Part shown: one piece after another, positions 19,498-30,522 of the stretch
How the letters are laid out: every line of letters starts with the position of its first letter
Position numbering within the stretch: position 1 is the stretch's first letter
NCBI RefSeq assembly: GCF_910592395.1
Contig: NC_088321.1
Coordinates: forward strand, 9,422,001 to 9,486,000
Reading direction: 5' to 3'
From: Lineus longissimus
Lineage: Eukaryota; Nemertea; Pilidiophora; Heteronemertea; Lineidae
Length of the DNA stretch: 64,000 bases
Position numbers and translations under genes: made by a program
Notes under the pieces: model-generated
The model's input: the letters and a program-made list of their open reading frames with translations, nothing else
What the model was told of the DNA's origin: nothing
Databases searched by the model: none

Positions 19498-19930
19498 GGC
19501 GGTTTTTTGCCGCACTCCATGGTTTTTTTGATGACCCCCATTGTATCATGCAGCTCCTTCTTATGAATATAAAATTTTTCTACGCTGCATTTTCAATATC
19601 ATTCCGGGGCCATCATGATTTTATATCTTGAAATAAAAATGTCACTCAGCGTCCTTATTATGTCCATATCTGACTTATGCATTGTTCTGTTTCACAGCAA
19701 TTGTCAAGGAAGATGCCTGTCCTACATGACTTACCCAACCTGGGGTCAGTCCTTAAATCTCTCTAATTTACGGCTTAAGCCACTCTAATCAATATTCATT
19801 TTCCAAACATGCACCTTCCTCGACCCTGGCTGTTTGTACATACTGGTACTGTCCTGGGGTCAGAGACATCCATTCGGATCTCGTCACAACCACTTTGTGT
19901 TTAGTCACAACCTAGGAGGAGACACCACAA
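19498..19930 (+). repeat. Split direct repeat B1
   Basis: About 430 bp, more than 95% the same by eye as 20299-20730 (B2), offset 800-801 bp. It begins at GGTTTTTTGCC and ends at GACACCACAA. Confidence 0.9.
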
Positions 19931-20075
19931 AACATATTTCTATCAACCCGGTTGGGAGAAATACATTTGTGGATCCCCTCTAGGGACAATTATTCCAGGC
20001 CTTCCAGGATCGCTAATTACCATGCAAATTTCCCGTTCTCAGGTCAAGGTTGCACACTTTGCTGCACACGCGCCA

Positions 20076-20188
20076 GCCAATGAAATTTATCGTCCCGGCG
20101 CGTGACCTGAGAGAGCCAATCAGCGTGCTTGTTGCCCCACATTTTTTGACCCACATTTTTAGGGGTCATTCCAATTTATTATTTCTTG
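20076..20188 (+). repeat. Split direct repeat A2
   Basis: Second copy of A1 (12641-12753), placed between B1 and B2 as expected for an Ngaro element. Confidence 0.85.
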
Positions 20189-20298
20189 GAGGCAACACCA
20201 CACTCATATTTCCTTGCCCACCCTCCCACTCCTTGCCTTCCTGGTTGGCCTAATTTTAATTTTACTCACTTTGTTCCAATTTTGGTTCTCAATAGTAG

Positions 20299-20730
20299 GG
20301 TGGTTTTTTGCCCCACTCCAGGGTTTTTTCATGACCCCCATTGTATCATGCAACTCCTTCTTATAAATATCAAATTTTTCTACGCTGCATTTTCAATATC
20401 ATTCCGGGGCCATCATGATTTTATATCTTAAAATAAAAATGTCACTCAGTGTCCTTATTATGTCCACATCTGACTTATGCATTGTTCTGTTTCACAGCAA
20501 TTGTCAAGGAAGATGCTTGTCCTACATGACTTACCCAACCTGGGGTCAGTCCTTAAATCTCTCTAATTTACGGCTTAAGCCACTCTAATCAATATTCATT
20601 TTCCAAACATGCACCTTCCTCGACCCTGGCTGTTTGTACATACTGGTACTGTCCTGGGGTCAGAGACATCCATACGGATCTCGTCACAACCACTTTGTGT
20701 ATAGTCACAACCTAGGAGGAGACACCACAA
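20299..20730 (+). repeat. Split direct repeat B2, right end of the Ngaro element
   Basis: Copy of B1. R satellite resumes directly after GACACCACAA at 20731 (ATGTAAGATCT). Confidence 0.9.
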
Positions 20731-21588
20731 ATGTAAGATCTAGCGACATTAGGAGATCAACCGGACTGGTGAAACCAGTAGATCGCTTGGATTTATAAAC
20801 TGTGAAGGCATCTTAAAGCCTTAGACGCTATATTTCCATCAACCAAATTTCAGGTTGCGCAGCGTTATGTTACCTCTATGACGCATGTCTGGGTTATGTC
20901 CTAAATTTAGTATTTCTGGTTTAAACTAAAAGTATGGACTTTCATGTATCATGTATCATGTTCAGATGTCTAAGATAAGTCAGACTTTTCTTTTCAACGT
21001 GTTTCAAGCCACATCAAAGTGCACGAACGTTCAGTTCTAAGTTCAGAAATAACAGACAATTTAGAAAGGGAGATGTAGTATTATCCCTATTGCCCCTTTA
21101 AGAGTCACTACAGTACCTTCATGTCAACAGGTTAACAGTATAATTGCTTCTTTTATCAAACTTGCATTGTTTACATCTGTCTTATTCAAGTGAACCGTAC
21201 CCCCAATCCAGCAAAGGACAATACTTTCACATAATAGTCTGGTAAAACATACATCACATGCTACAATATAGGATGTTATATGATTGGCTCACTAAGGCAA
21301 AGGAGGCGGCGCCTGCAAGCACGTGGCTCGGGAAAAACATATTTATGGTACAATAAATTAATCAAAATTAATCAAAGAATGATCTTTTATAAACATCGGA
21401 AGGAAATTTATGGTACAATAAATTAATCAAAATTAATCAAAGAATGATCTTTTATAAACATTGGATGGAAGTAGGGATCAATTATATTTCAGATTTACTA
21501 AGACCAGACAAAACAGTGATACCTTTTGAATCACTTGGACTAAAAGCAACCGAATGGTTCAAATGGAGAGGGTTAATGGATGTTATTA
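20731..21588 (+). repeat. R satellite units 2 (partial) and 3 (first part)
   Basis: Unit 2 resumes at about position 452 of the repeat, with an internal deletion of about 110 bp after TAAGATCTA. Unit 3 starts at about 21113 with CTTCATGTCAACAGG and is cut at 21588 by the Harbinger element. A 60-bp local duplication (TTTATGGTACAATAAATTAA block) occurs at 21345-21440 and also in the copy at 51750. Confidence 0.85.
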
Positions 21589-22048
21589 GAGAGTTTAAGA
21601 GTAACGGTAACACTAACGCAAACGCTATATTTCTGACCTGAGGTTGACCTCATTACCGTCCCAACGATATGTGAAATCTTAGAAATAGTGCCCTCCCCAT
21701 CGACCAATTTTCCATTACTGTGGCAAAGGCCTCATTTATTTTTCTAACCTGGTGGTGAGGCCTTTAGAAGGTAGTGATTGCTCAATGATTCAATAAATTT
21801 TGTTGTCAAACTTTTACGACATGTTAAGTGCTGTAACAGTGTCACAAAAGCATTCATATTTGAGAAAGGAGCCCCCGAGTTGCGGTCAGTCCACACATTT
21901 GGAATCAAGTGGTGAGAAGCACGTGTTGACAGAGTCAATCGCACCCAGATTTTCAAACTGTTCTTTTTCGTTTATTTCCTCTTCGCCAGGATGGTCATAA
22001 GAAAAACAAAGAATGCGTCCTACAACTTTCCATTCTTTCCTTTCAGAA

Positions 22049-23440
22049 ATGGCAGAAAAAAGTACACGATTTCACTTCAATTCCCACCATGACCTTCTTC
22101 TCTTGCGGGAGATCGTGGCCACGAATCCGTTCTCTGACAGAAGGAAGAGCAACCCATTGTGGACAATAATCGCCGACAACTTAAATAAGTGCAAGCAGGG
22201 CTTCGCTGTTGATTCCAGGTTGTGTCGCGAGCACACAGAGTTGCTCCTTAAAAAGTTCATCAAGGAGGAAAATGCAAGTCGGAAAAAGTAAGTATAAATT
22301 TCGGATTTCGTTCAGGAGTTTACAAGTCTTGACCTTATTCCCGACTTAGCATGTCGTATTTCAATCCAGTTTCTAGGCTGTTATCTAATGACTTGATCGT
22401 ATTTTACTAGTGATATAAGTAAGGCCTATGCGGGGGCCAATGTCGTAATGAAGTTGACGTCACCTTACCGTTCCCCAATTTTCGCACGCCATGCAGGCTT
22501 GTTTATCGCAGTTGAGGACGGTACTTTTATTCACCTGGGGGGGGGGGGGCATTATACTTGCGAGGAAAGCACCCTACTAACAAGACTCACACGACTCGCA
22601 CCCATCTTCGCCAGAATCTTCGGAATTTAAGAATCTCCTTGATTGCAATGGAAATATTATATGTTGCAGGTCGGGAGTGGACGAGACATATGAAGAGATG
22701 CAGCACTTGCTGCAGGAAGTAAGGGACTTGAATTGGGACAAGGAAAATAATGTGGAGAAGGTCGCTTTGGCGACCGAAGACAAGGAAAAAGAAACCGCAG
22801 AGAAAATACGCTCCAATGCCATGGAGGGCCGTAGGTCAAATGAAGGTAAAATTCATCACCAAATTAATTATTCAAACACCAAAACGTTCACCTTGAACCA
22901 TTTGTCGAGGCTGAAACGGATTATGTGACGTATAATACAAGTACCCATGCAGCTCCCAGAAGATAAAGAAGTCCCAAGGTTACCATCATAAATAACAACG
23001 AGATTTTTCATTGGATGTAACTGCCAACATATTTCACTGGCTCTAGTCTCGATCAACTATCATGACAATGCATACTTTTTAAGGGCAAGCCTTCCTCACG
23101 TTGACGTCCAATTCAAACCACATTTCTTTTTTAGGGCCAAGGGAATCCGATGATGCGAGTGAGGAGCCTGCTCGGGAGGGTCCGGCTCCGAAAAGGAAGA
23201 AAAAGCAAAAGGAGGACGTAATAACCTACTTGGAGAAGAAGAATGATGCAGACGTTGAGGTTAGGAGAGAAGAATTAACTCTAAGGTGAGAGGAGATGGA
23301 AAATGAAAGAAAAAAAACTAGCACTTGAAGAGAGGCGTTTAGACTTGGAAAGTCAGAAAAGAGTCAATCGCATGAAGCTGGAGGCAGAGGAAAAGAAAAT
23401 ATTCTTGAGCGTTTTGAAGGACAAACTTGGGCAAAAGTAA
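22049..23440 (+). CDS. Harbinger Myb/SANT-like DNA-binding protein, three exons, frameshifted end
   Basis: Exon 1 is 22049-22287 (MAEKSTRFHFNSHHDLLLL; tryptophan and Arg-rich helices as in SANT/Myb-like domains: NPLWTIIADNL), with donor GTAAGT. Exon 2 is 22670-22845 (acidic/basic helix, DETYEEMQHLLQEV). Exon 3 starts at 23135 (acidic, then PKRKKKQKEDVITYLEKK). Phases agree at both junctions. The frame stops at 23287; coiled-coil sequence continues in another frame to TAA 23438-23440 (LALEERRLDLESQKRV), so one or two frameshifts have occurred. In Harbinger elements this protein brings the transposase to the nucleus and to the ends. Confidence 0.75.
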
Positions 23441-23611
23441 TTTGTAACGGAATTGGAAATTGGTAGACAAATAAATCAATACTTGAGAGTCAAATTTAAC
23501 TTTTTATTAGTTTATTTGCAACGACCTATTTGACAATTAAGGCATGATCAGGAATATAGCATAAATTATTTGCCAAGATGCTGTAAGGGTCATGAGTACC
23601 ACAACTAGTTC

Positions 23612-23781
23612 TTAATGTCCATTAAGATACTCATCGAGCATTGGTGGCTCAACACCAAAGAAAGGTCCAGCTACGCTGCCGTAAACACATGTATGGCAAT
23701 TTGTAAGAATTGCCCCGACCATGTAATACTTCCCTACAGGCTGGAGATAGAGTTTCTGATTTTTCTTATAGTCCAAAAAGG
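23612..23781 (-). CDS. Harbinger transposase, C-terminal part
   Basis: Minus-strand continuation of the transposase at 29708-30287 beyond the DIRS insertion. It begins in FLDYKKNQKLYLQPVGKYY and ends YGSVAGPFFGVEPPMLDEYL before the stop (complement of 23612-23614). These blocks are typical of the C-terminus of this animal Harbinger subfamily. Reading is in frame with the other part if the DIRS element and one copy of CAAAAT are removed. Confidence 0.8.
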
Positions 23782-24003
23782 CAAAATGCCCATTTCCTTA
23801 CAAGAAATGGCCATTTTGTTAGTTCATACTTACATATGGAACACTTTTGCATGTTACTCCATTTGGGCTCAAACACGAGAGTATCCCTTTAATTTTCTAA
23901 AGGGAGAACTGAGTTAACAGCTCGGCCGCCAGGCGGCGCCCTGACCGATCCCGCGAGATCGCGCCGATCTCATGCCGCCATATTCAGTCTTACTCTTGAG
24001 CGT
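23782..24003. repeat. DIRS inverted terminal repeat, left
   Basis: From about 23825 the sequence is the reverse complement of the right end (29515-29690) with few changes, including TTTAATTTTCTAAAGGGAG, GGCGGCGCCCTGACCGATC and CATGCCGCCATATTCAGTC. The outer 50 bp differs between the two ends, as usual. Confidence 0.9.
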
Positions 24004-24048
24004 TAACAAAGAGTATGTCCCATTTGTGGGGACGGCGGGAGGGCCGTG

Positions 24049-24134
24049 TTCCATAGGTAAGTATGAACTAACAAAATGGCCATTTCTTGTAAGGAAATGG
24101 GCATTTTGTGTCATTCAAACTTACCTATGGAACA
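24049..24134. repeat. DIRS internal complementary region
   Basis: The first part is the reverse complement of the left end of the element (GGCCATTTCTTGTAAGGAAA). The second part is the reverse complement of the right end (GTGTCATTCAAAC). They meet at ATTTTG, the complement of the shared CAAAAT. In DIRS replication such a region templates the joining of the two ends into a circle. Confidence 0.9.
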
Positions 24135-24574
24135 CTTTTGCATCGAATCCCAGCAACCTATCGGAGGTGGGAAACGAGGACTTACCTAAGGCTGAACTGT
24201 TGTTCCAACAAGGAGGCACCACCGGCATAGTAGCTAAGGAGGACCGCCAGGGGAAAGAAATGGGGAGAACCGGGGGACCGGTATTTTGATCTCGGTATTA
24301 CAATCGTATTTATAGAGAGTAATAGACCCATTCTCCTGAAAGCGCTAGAATTGCATAATAAAAACCATCTTCTTTCCGGCAACAGAGCTTAGAGCAAGTA
24401 AGGCATGTTCGAGGGTGTAGAATGAGTTATTGCTAAACAACAATAAGAAATTGCGCCCTTTCTAGTCTACTAGGGGTTGCCCGGATTGTTGAAGATAGGG
24501 CATATCAAAATATGGCGCAAGATGCGCGTTTGACTCTTCAATAGGGCTCCCCCCCTCTTTTGATCTAGCCAGGA

Positions 24575-25640
24575 TCAAACAACATGCCCCGCAGACACAA
24601 TCGGGCCGATTGCGTGCATGCCATCTACGAGGGAAGAAACGTCTCGTAGGTAGAAACGAGAGAATGTGGAGTGATTACTCCAACATGCAGCGGAAACGAC
24701 TTCTTGAAGAGCAACTCCTCTGTAGTTAGCCCAGGAGGTGGCTAGTGCTCTAACTTCTTGCGCTGAGATGTTAGCTAGCGCACGAAGATCAGAGGAAGTC
24801 CTCAAGGTGTTGTAGGAAAGACGAATAGTCTCCACAATCCACCGCTATCGCTCGCCGCTATCGCTCGTTTATTTCCCTCCTTATAGGACAAAAACAAACG
24901 CTCTCTCCCCTGGCGGATACCGGGAGGTTTTGTCCTATTTATGTAGAACTTTAGGGCCCTGACGGGACATAAAGTTCTGTCAGGAAGATCATAAGAGATC
25001 GTTCTTGACAGAGAGGGAATAGTAACCGGGGGCCGAGAGGCGGCCGGTCCCTGGTTCTTCGCCAGAAAGCCTGGTATGAAAGCCAGGATAACCTCCCCTC
25101 CCTCTCTAAAAGCCAGCTTCTTAAAAGAAAGTGCATGGAGCTCTGATCTCCGTTGGGCGGTAGCCAAGGCTACTAGAAAGACCGTTTTGAGTGTCAGATA
25201 TTTCATGGATGAAATAGACAAGGTGCTCATGAGGCATCCTTTTGAACCCATAAGGACAACAGAAAGATCCCATTTAGGGGTGTTGTGAACCGGTCTAGGA
25301 CGCTCTAATAACATTCCTCTGAAAAGAGGGGTTATTTGGTCCTCCCAACGAAGATCCCAGGTGCTTAAAACACGGAGGGTAGAAGCGATGGTGGACTTGT
25401 ACCCTTTTATAGCCTTGACAGATAGTTGTCTTTCCGTGAATAATTCAATAAAGAAATCAACTAATCTGTATATAGAGGGAGAGATCGGATTAACTCCGTT
25501 CTCCCTGCACCAGGAAGTGAAGGTAGACCACTTTCCTTGATACACATCAAGGGTTGACCCCCTTTGAGGTGCGGACATGCGTTTGACAGCGATGTCCGAA
25601 AAGCCTCTCTGGTGGAGATGCAACTGGATAAGTTCCAGGC
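24575..25640 (-). CDS. DIRS tyrosine recombinase, frameshifted, His replaced
   Basis: Minus strand. N-terminal core-binding domain (STLDVYQGKWSTFTSWCREN), catalytic Arg in ATAQRRSELHALSF, a frame change near 24820-24840 at a small duplication (CGCTATCGCTCG twice), then ISAQEVRALATSWANYRG and FSRFYLRDVSSL with the Tyr. In related elements the second block reads A-H-x-x-R; here the His is Gln. With the frameshift this copy is inactive. Confidence 0.8.
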
Positions 25641-27000
25641 GTGAAACTTGAAAAATCCAGGGTTCTGGTGGTAGCATCCCCAGGGGGTGCCACAGGAGGT
25701 GCTTCCAAGTCGGAAGACTCCTGGGGTGGTCTATCAGGAGCTCCAGCAAAGCTGGGAACCAGGCCTGATTTGGCCAGCAAGGTGCGAAGAGAGTTATTCT
25801 CACCGGGTGGCTGGTCAAGGTCTTGTTCAGGACTGGTTGGATGAGAGGGAGGGGTAGAAACGCATATGCGTTCAGCCCGACCCAAGAGGCTGTAAGGCTG
25901 TCGACTTCCAGGGCCTCTTCGTCCGGAACAAGGAGAGTAATAGATGGGAAGGCGATTGTTCAGCCTGGTGGCAAACAGATCTACCTTCGGAGATTGCCAA
26001 AGGCGACAAAGGTCGTCTACAATCTCCTGATGGAGTGTCCACTCTGTCTGGACTAGTTTGTCCTGACGGGACAGGGCGTCGGCAAGGATGTTGCGTTTGC
26101 CCGGTATGTGTCTGGCACATATCGATACTCCAAGGTCGGCACAATAATGGTAAAGCTCCCAAGTTAGCTGGCAAAGAATGCCGGACTTTGTGCCTCCCTG
26201 TCTCCTGACATATGCTACAACTGTAGAATTGTCGGAGAACAGGGTTACTCTCCGATTCTTCAGGTGAAGGGAACGAGCCCTCACGGCAAGAAGGACAGCC
26301 TTCATTTCCAATATATTTATTGATGATTGGTCTCCTCCCTTGTCCATAGACCCCTTATGGACCTGTCCCCGTTGTTCAGATGTGCTCCCTACCCTAGTAG
26401 AGAAGCATCTGTGAACAGGGACACTTCTGGGGGCGGTGGAGCAAGATCTACACCGCTTTGGAGACGAGTCTCCGACTCCCAGAAGTTCCAGACGTTCTTG
26501 AGTAGGTATTGAGGTATCAATACCAACTTGTCTAATGGGTCCCTGTGGGGTTTCCATAGAGACATCAGAAACATCTGGATGGGAGGCATATATAGACGGC
26601 CGAGCGGGATTTGGTCTGCTGCCGAATTCAGAAGGCCCAAAAGGCTCAAGCATCGCCTTGCGGGAGCTTGAGTCCTTCCTCTGAATTCTGCGACGAGATG
26701 AAGAATTTTCTTTATGCTGTCTAGGGGGGCAGCATTTTCCCTACGGCCGTAAGGAACCGAACTCCAATGTAAGCGAAGTCTTGGGATGGCGCGAATTCTG
26801 ACTTTGTTTCGTTGATAATCCAACCTACAGAGACTACTTTTTGCTTTAGAACCTGAAGTTGTTGCAGTATGGTTGAAATCTAGTTTCACTCCGTACCTCA
26901 ACATGTTTGGGACTGGGGACCCCTTGGGGCACCAATCGTCCCAAACGTCTGCAAATTTTTGCAGATGGCCCCGACTACCGGAGTCGGCTCCTTTTTGCAT
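25641..27000 (-). CDS. DIRS reverse transcriptase/RNase H, RT palm deleted
   Basis: Minus strand, two or more frames. The start has the RT entry (HLQKFADVWDDW, NMLRYGVKLDF) and then jumps to RT thumb-like sequence (RRCLSLLGLLNSAADQIPLG): the segment that should hold the YxDD motif is missing. RNase H follows (VSLFTDASLLG, NILEMKAVLLAVRA, VTLFSDNSTVVAYV, HIPGKRNILADALSR). A C-terminal block VDLFATRLNNRLPIYYSP is typical of DIRS. The remaining connection to the YR is in another frame (25818). Confidence 0.8.
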
Positions 27001-27024
27001 CCGGGAGGAGAAAGGAGGGGGGAG

Positions 27025-29225
27025 TCACTTCTTCTGGCCTGCACCCCTTGGACCAAAGGAGTGCTTAGTCGGACCGGATCCACCCTGGTTGGAGGAATTA
27101 TTTTTCCTCTTCCCAGTCCGGCGACCCTCCGCTTCACGTCGGAAGGATCCAGCAGGAGCAGGCTGACTAGGCGGGGTAGGCCTAGGCAGGACCTCCCTGG
27201 CGTACGGGATTGAACCCGATGCCTGCTGGGGCCTCTCTATCTTTCTAGCGTTAGGTAGAGAGGTATTGGCCCTCTGTGTCGCAGTGGGGGCATATAATTT
27301 GTCCCAATCTTTCTGTACTTGAGCCGCCTCTTGTACAGAATCTGCGAACAGGAAAGAACCGTCCATAGGAGCGGTTCTTAAGGCCCCTTCCAGCTGGAGG
27401 GATCTGATGACATTGAGAGAGCCCAGGGCGGCGTCTCTACGGAGTAGGACGCTATTTGCTGCAGTCTTGGCGGACAGAGCAATAGCGTGCCTAATCGAAT
27501 GTGACAAGGATGTCACAAGCGATTTTGTGTCATCAGATAGTGACTCATTATCCTTTAGGGATCTGGCTAGGGCCAGGTTAGTGTGCTCTGCGTAGGAGAG
27601 CACTGCTAACGTGTTTTTGGCCAGACCCTCTTGTGCTCTAAGTTCTCGGTAAGCCGAGGAGGAGGTCACCCTAGGCACAAAGCGCGGTACTGCCTAACGG
27701 GAGGAAGTTGTGCCGTGAACAACTTCCCCGGTCTACACCAAGCTTCCAGTCCGGCTGCCGGAAGGACAGGGACGGAAGTACGTTGGTGGGCGCCTTGGGA
27801 GTCTCTGATTGTACGCTCCAATAGTTCAGAGACTGCTACCACCGACGGGGAGAGAGGAAGGAATTCAAGGGCCCGAGTGGAGCCCTGAGAGACCTGTGGA
27901 TTGGGATCCACCTCCTGTCCCCAAAGTGAAAAGGTCAGTGTCGATAAGGCTGGCAGTTCCGGCGGGGTAGGGCACAGATCCTGCGGGAGGTACGCTCTGA
28001 TCAAGGATCGGAGTGTCCTCATATCCGACAGGATACTGGTCTCCTCTGGTGACAGCTCCTCCTGATTGGGGGAGCGGTAGCCTGGCTGAGAACTCTCGTT
28101 CTCAGAAAATTCCTCTAAAATAGAGGAGTCGGATGGTGGGTATCCGATGGGACCAGGCGCACCAGAGGAACCGGAACCTTGTTCCAGATGGCTGAGTCTA
28201 TCAGAAAGACCCGCTACCATCTGGATGAGCTGGGACAGTTGCTGTCCCGACTCGGGTTCTGGACCCGACGTGCGGCTTCTCTCAACGACGGGCGGTTGAG
28301 GAGGGAGTGGGCACATAGGCGAACCCTCGAAGCCGTATGTACGGGCGAATGGGTCTTCCGGAAGCGGAAGATGCCCATATTCTGAACAAGAGTTCAGATG
28401 TTCCCTCTGCGTAGCTAGTTCCGTGGGAACGACGCCTCTGCTACGAGGAGGGGGTGGCACTTCCGGTTGGCTCCACCTAAGAGGTTGGCCAACGTAGGGA
28501 GGTGCCTGCATTTCCGGTAGGACGAAGTCCGAAACCGGAAATGCCCGTAACTCCTTTGCCGGTATGGAGCAACCGGTTGCCCTTTTAGGAGAAGGTACGG
28601 GGGACAGAAACGCTGTTACCGAAGACGCATGGCGTTTCGGAGGTGGCGTTTTAAAGTCTGTCCCTACTCTACTGTGTCCGTGAGGACTGGGGTTATTTCG
28701 CAGTAAAGACTGAGAAAAACGCCCAGTAGAGTCTTCGGTTACTGATACGCTGGAACCCGCGTCAGCAACCGGAACTGCAATCGGCGGACCGGAAGCAGGA
28801 TGCTCCCGCGGGTACAAAGGGCCTGTACTCGGGGAAGCGGACGACAGAGGAACCGGAAGGTTCCCTGAAGTCCGGGGTATATTAAACCCTTGGAGACTTA
28901 CTGGATGTAAGTCTCCCTTGGGACCACAGACATTGATAATGTCTGATCCCGCATCCTTCGCAGCCGCGGCCGGAACCGGAACTCGGCTGACGGAAGGGGT
29001 GGTGGCGGAAGGTCTGGTAGACCTCCGGGTTATTTGCCCGGAAACGGAACCGGAAGAGGGTTTAGACGTCTTCGCGGCCCGTTTCCCGCCACCAGACGGC
29101 GTCCTTTGTGGTGAGACAAAGGACGCCGTCGGAGGGGTACGCCATATAAAAAATGGTACCAATGCCAATAAAAACACTGGGAAGTAGGCCAGAAAGGACG
29201 CAATTATTAATGGAAAGGAAAACAT
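27025..29225 (-). CDS. DIRS gag-like protein, one frameshift
   Basis: ATG at 29225 on the minus strand. The N-terminal 30 residues are hydrophobic (ASFLAYFPVFLLALVPFF) and could be a membrane segment, unusual for gag. The middle is long, Pro/Ser-rich and of low complexity. A short coiled coil (LSQLIQMVAGLSDRLSHLEQ) follows. The first frame ends at 27666; the conserved gag end (LAKNTLAVLSYAEHTNLALA, then basic KRKNNSSNQ) is in another frame, 27025-27678. Assignment as gag rests on position and on the Leu/Ala-rich end common in DIRS gags. Confidence 0.7.
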
Positions 29226-29514
29226 GCCTACTTGAATTAATCACTATTGCAATGGATCTGAGTATTGTTCATTACAATAAAGAGGAGAATAGCCTACGTA
29301 AATCTACCCTACCAAGATCAAAATAATGGAGCCAGTCGACTAAGCAAGCTAAGAAAGGTCTATAATTAAATAGACTGGACAATACTAATGCCAAGATTAG
29401 TTTGGCGGTCTACTCCGTAGGTGAATGAACCCAAAAATCGTCTAGACTTAGTTGGTTGAATTTGGTTTTAAATCGAATTCACGGCAGCTTTGAAAAAAAC
29501 GATGTGCTTCGTAG

Positions 29515-29707
29515 AAGCACAAGAGTAAAGACTGAATATGGCGGCATGAGATCGGCGCAATCTCGCGGGATCGGTCAGGGCGCCGCCTGGCGGACGAGCT
29601 GTTAACTCAGTTCTCCCTTTAGAAAATTAAAGGGATACTCTTGTGTTTGAGCCCAAATGGAGTAACATGCAAAAGTGTTCCATAGGTACGTTTGAATGAC
29701 ACAAAAT
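29515..29707. repeat. DIRS inverted terminal repeat, right
   Basis: Mirror of the left repeat, ending GAATGACACAAAAT. The Harbinger transposase coding sequence resumes at the next base. Confidence 0.9.
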
Positions 29708-30287
29708 ACTGAATTACTTTGCCGAAGCCCCATTCAACTGATTGGCGGGAAATGTTCATCCTGTGATGGAAGTCCTGCTTCTCGGGGACAGTTCCGTCGA
29801 TAAATCCCCAGCATCTATCGAGGGGGGCACCACGTCTGCTCACAGCAGCTGAATACGCACGAAGGTGATCAGCATCAAGCCACCATTGGTCGAGATCAGT
29901 AAGAAGTCCATAATAATGGTCATAGACGTGATCCAATCCTGCATTGAAAATGCAGCTCAGCTCCACAACGGTGCAATCAAAGGTTGTTGTCAAGTCGCAC
30001 AGACGATTAGGATAAGCCATCCTCTTCAGCAGCACGCACATTGCCTCGGTGTCCCCTACCCGAGTACCATTTGAGCATTGCATGTAGGGAGGGAAGTGCA
30101 AAGCGTCTCTCAGCCGTATAAGGTTCACCCTGTCGAAACGAAAGTTCTCCAGGCACTCTTGATCGGATAGGCCACCTAAGTCAAATTCCCGTCCGTTCCG
30201 TCGTCGGCGGGCAGGCGGCATCCTCCGGCCGGCTGCGTTATATATCAGAGCCACGTCGAGATCGTCTTCAACTACTAGCAAGTCCAT
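29708..30287 (-). CDS. Harbinger transposase, N-terminal and middle part, internally deleted
   Basis: Start ATG at 30287 (MDLLVVEDDLDVAL). It shows the animal Harbinger hallmarks MAYPNRLCDLTTTFDCTVVE, DHVYDHYYGLL, HLRAYSAAVSRRGAPLD and RCWGFIDGTV, the last holding the first catalytic Asp. Sequence then passes directly to SVEWGFGKVIQYF, which holds the Glu: the stretch with the second Asp is missing, probably deleted. The DIRS insertion cuts it at FGKVIQYF. It is therefore inactive twice over. Confidence 0.85.
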
Positions 30288-30522
30288 CTTGTCAAATATA
30301 ATAAAAATTCGTGGCACACCTGTTTTATATGAGATATGATGTCATGGCACATAACATTATGCAAACATGGCTAGTGATCTATTGAATTCTAGAAAGAAAT
30401 GCATTATCGTTTGATGGTCAGCGTTGGCTTCTCAAAACCAAAATACGTTATTTTTGACGATAACGCTATAAATAGCGTTTGCGTTAGTGTTACCGTTAGC
30501 GGGACGATCTCTTAAACTCTCT

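Larger units (their letters stand above)
12641..20730 (+). mobile_element. Ngaro-type tyrosine-recombinase retrotransposon
   Basis: An element of about 8.1 kb with the split direct repeat layout A1 - ORFs - B1 - A2 - B2. Coding order is SGNH hydrolase, gag, RT/RNase H, YR. Known Ngaro elements combine split direct repeats, a tyrosine recombinase instead of a DDE integrase, and often an SGNH-like hydrolase, so the assignment is firm. A TTAA-flanked element (13637-15034) is inserted between hydrolase and gag. gag, RT and YR all carry frameshifts or stops, so this copy is dead. The flanking R satellite is not continuous: position 858 of the unit is on the left and about 452 on the right. Confidence 0.9.
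23782..29707 (-). mobile_element. DIRS-type tyrosine-recombinase retrotransposon
   Basis: 5926 bp, coding on the minus strand in the order gag, RT/RNase H, YR. It has inverted terminal repeats and an internal complementary region, the hallmarks of DIRS elements. Both ends carry CAAAAT (23782-23787 and 29702-29707), of which one copy is presumably target. No target duplication beyond this is seen, as expected for YR insertion. Several frameshifts and an internal deletion of the RT palm make it inactive. Confidence 0.9.
21589..30522. mobile_element. PIF/Harbinger DNA transposon, split by a DIRS element
   Basis: Ends are inverted: GAGAGTTTAAGAG then TAACGGTAACACTAACGC on the left, mirrored on the right with an extra 9 bp between the two blocks. 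The flanks around the junctions are TTA/TAA-like, as expected for a 3-bp TWA target, although exact copies cannot be decided because the target is itself TTATTATAA. It carries the two Harbinger genes: a Myb/SANT-like protein on the plus strand and a transposase on the minus strand, convergent. The unrelated 5.9-kb DIRS element lies in the transposase gene. Confidence 0.85.
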
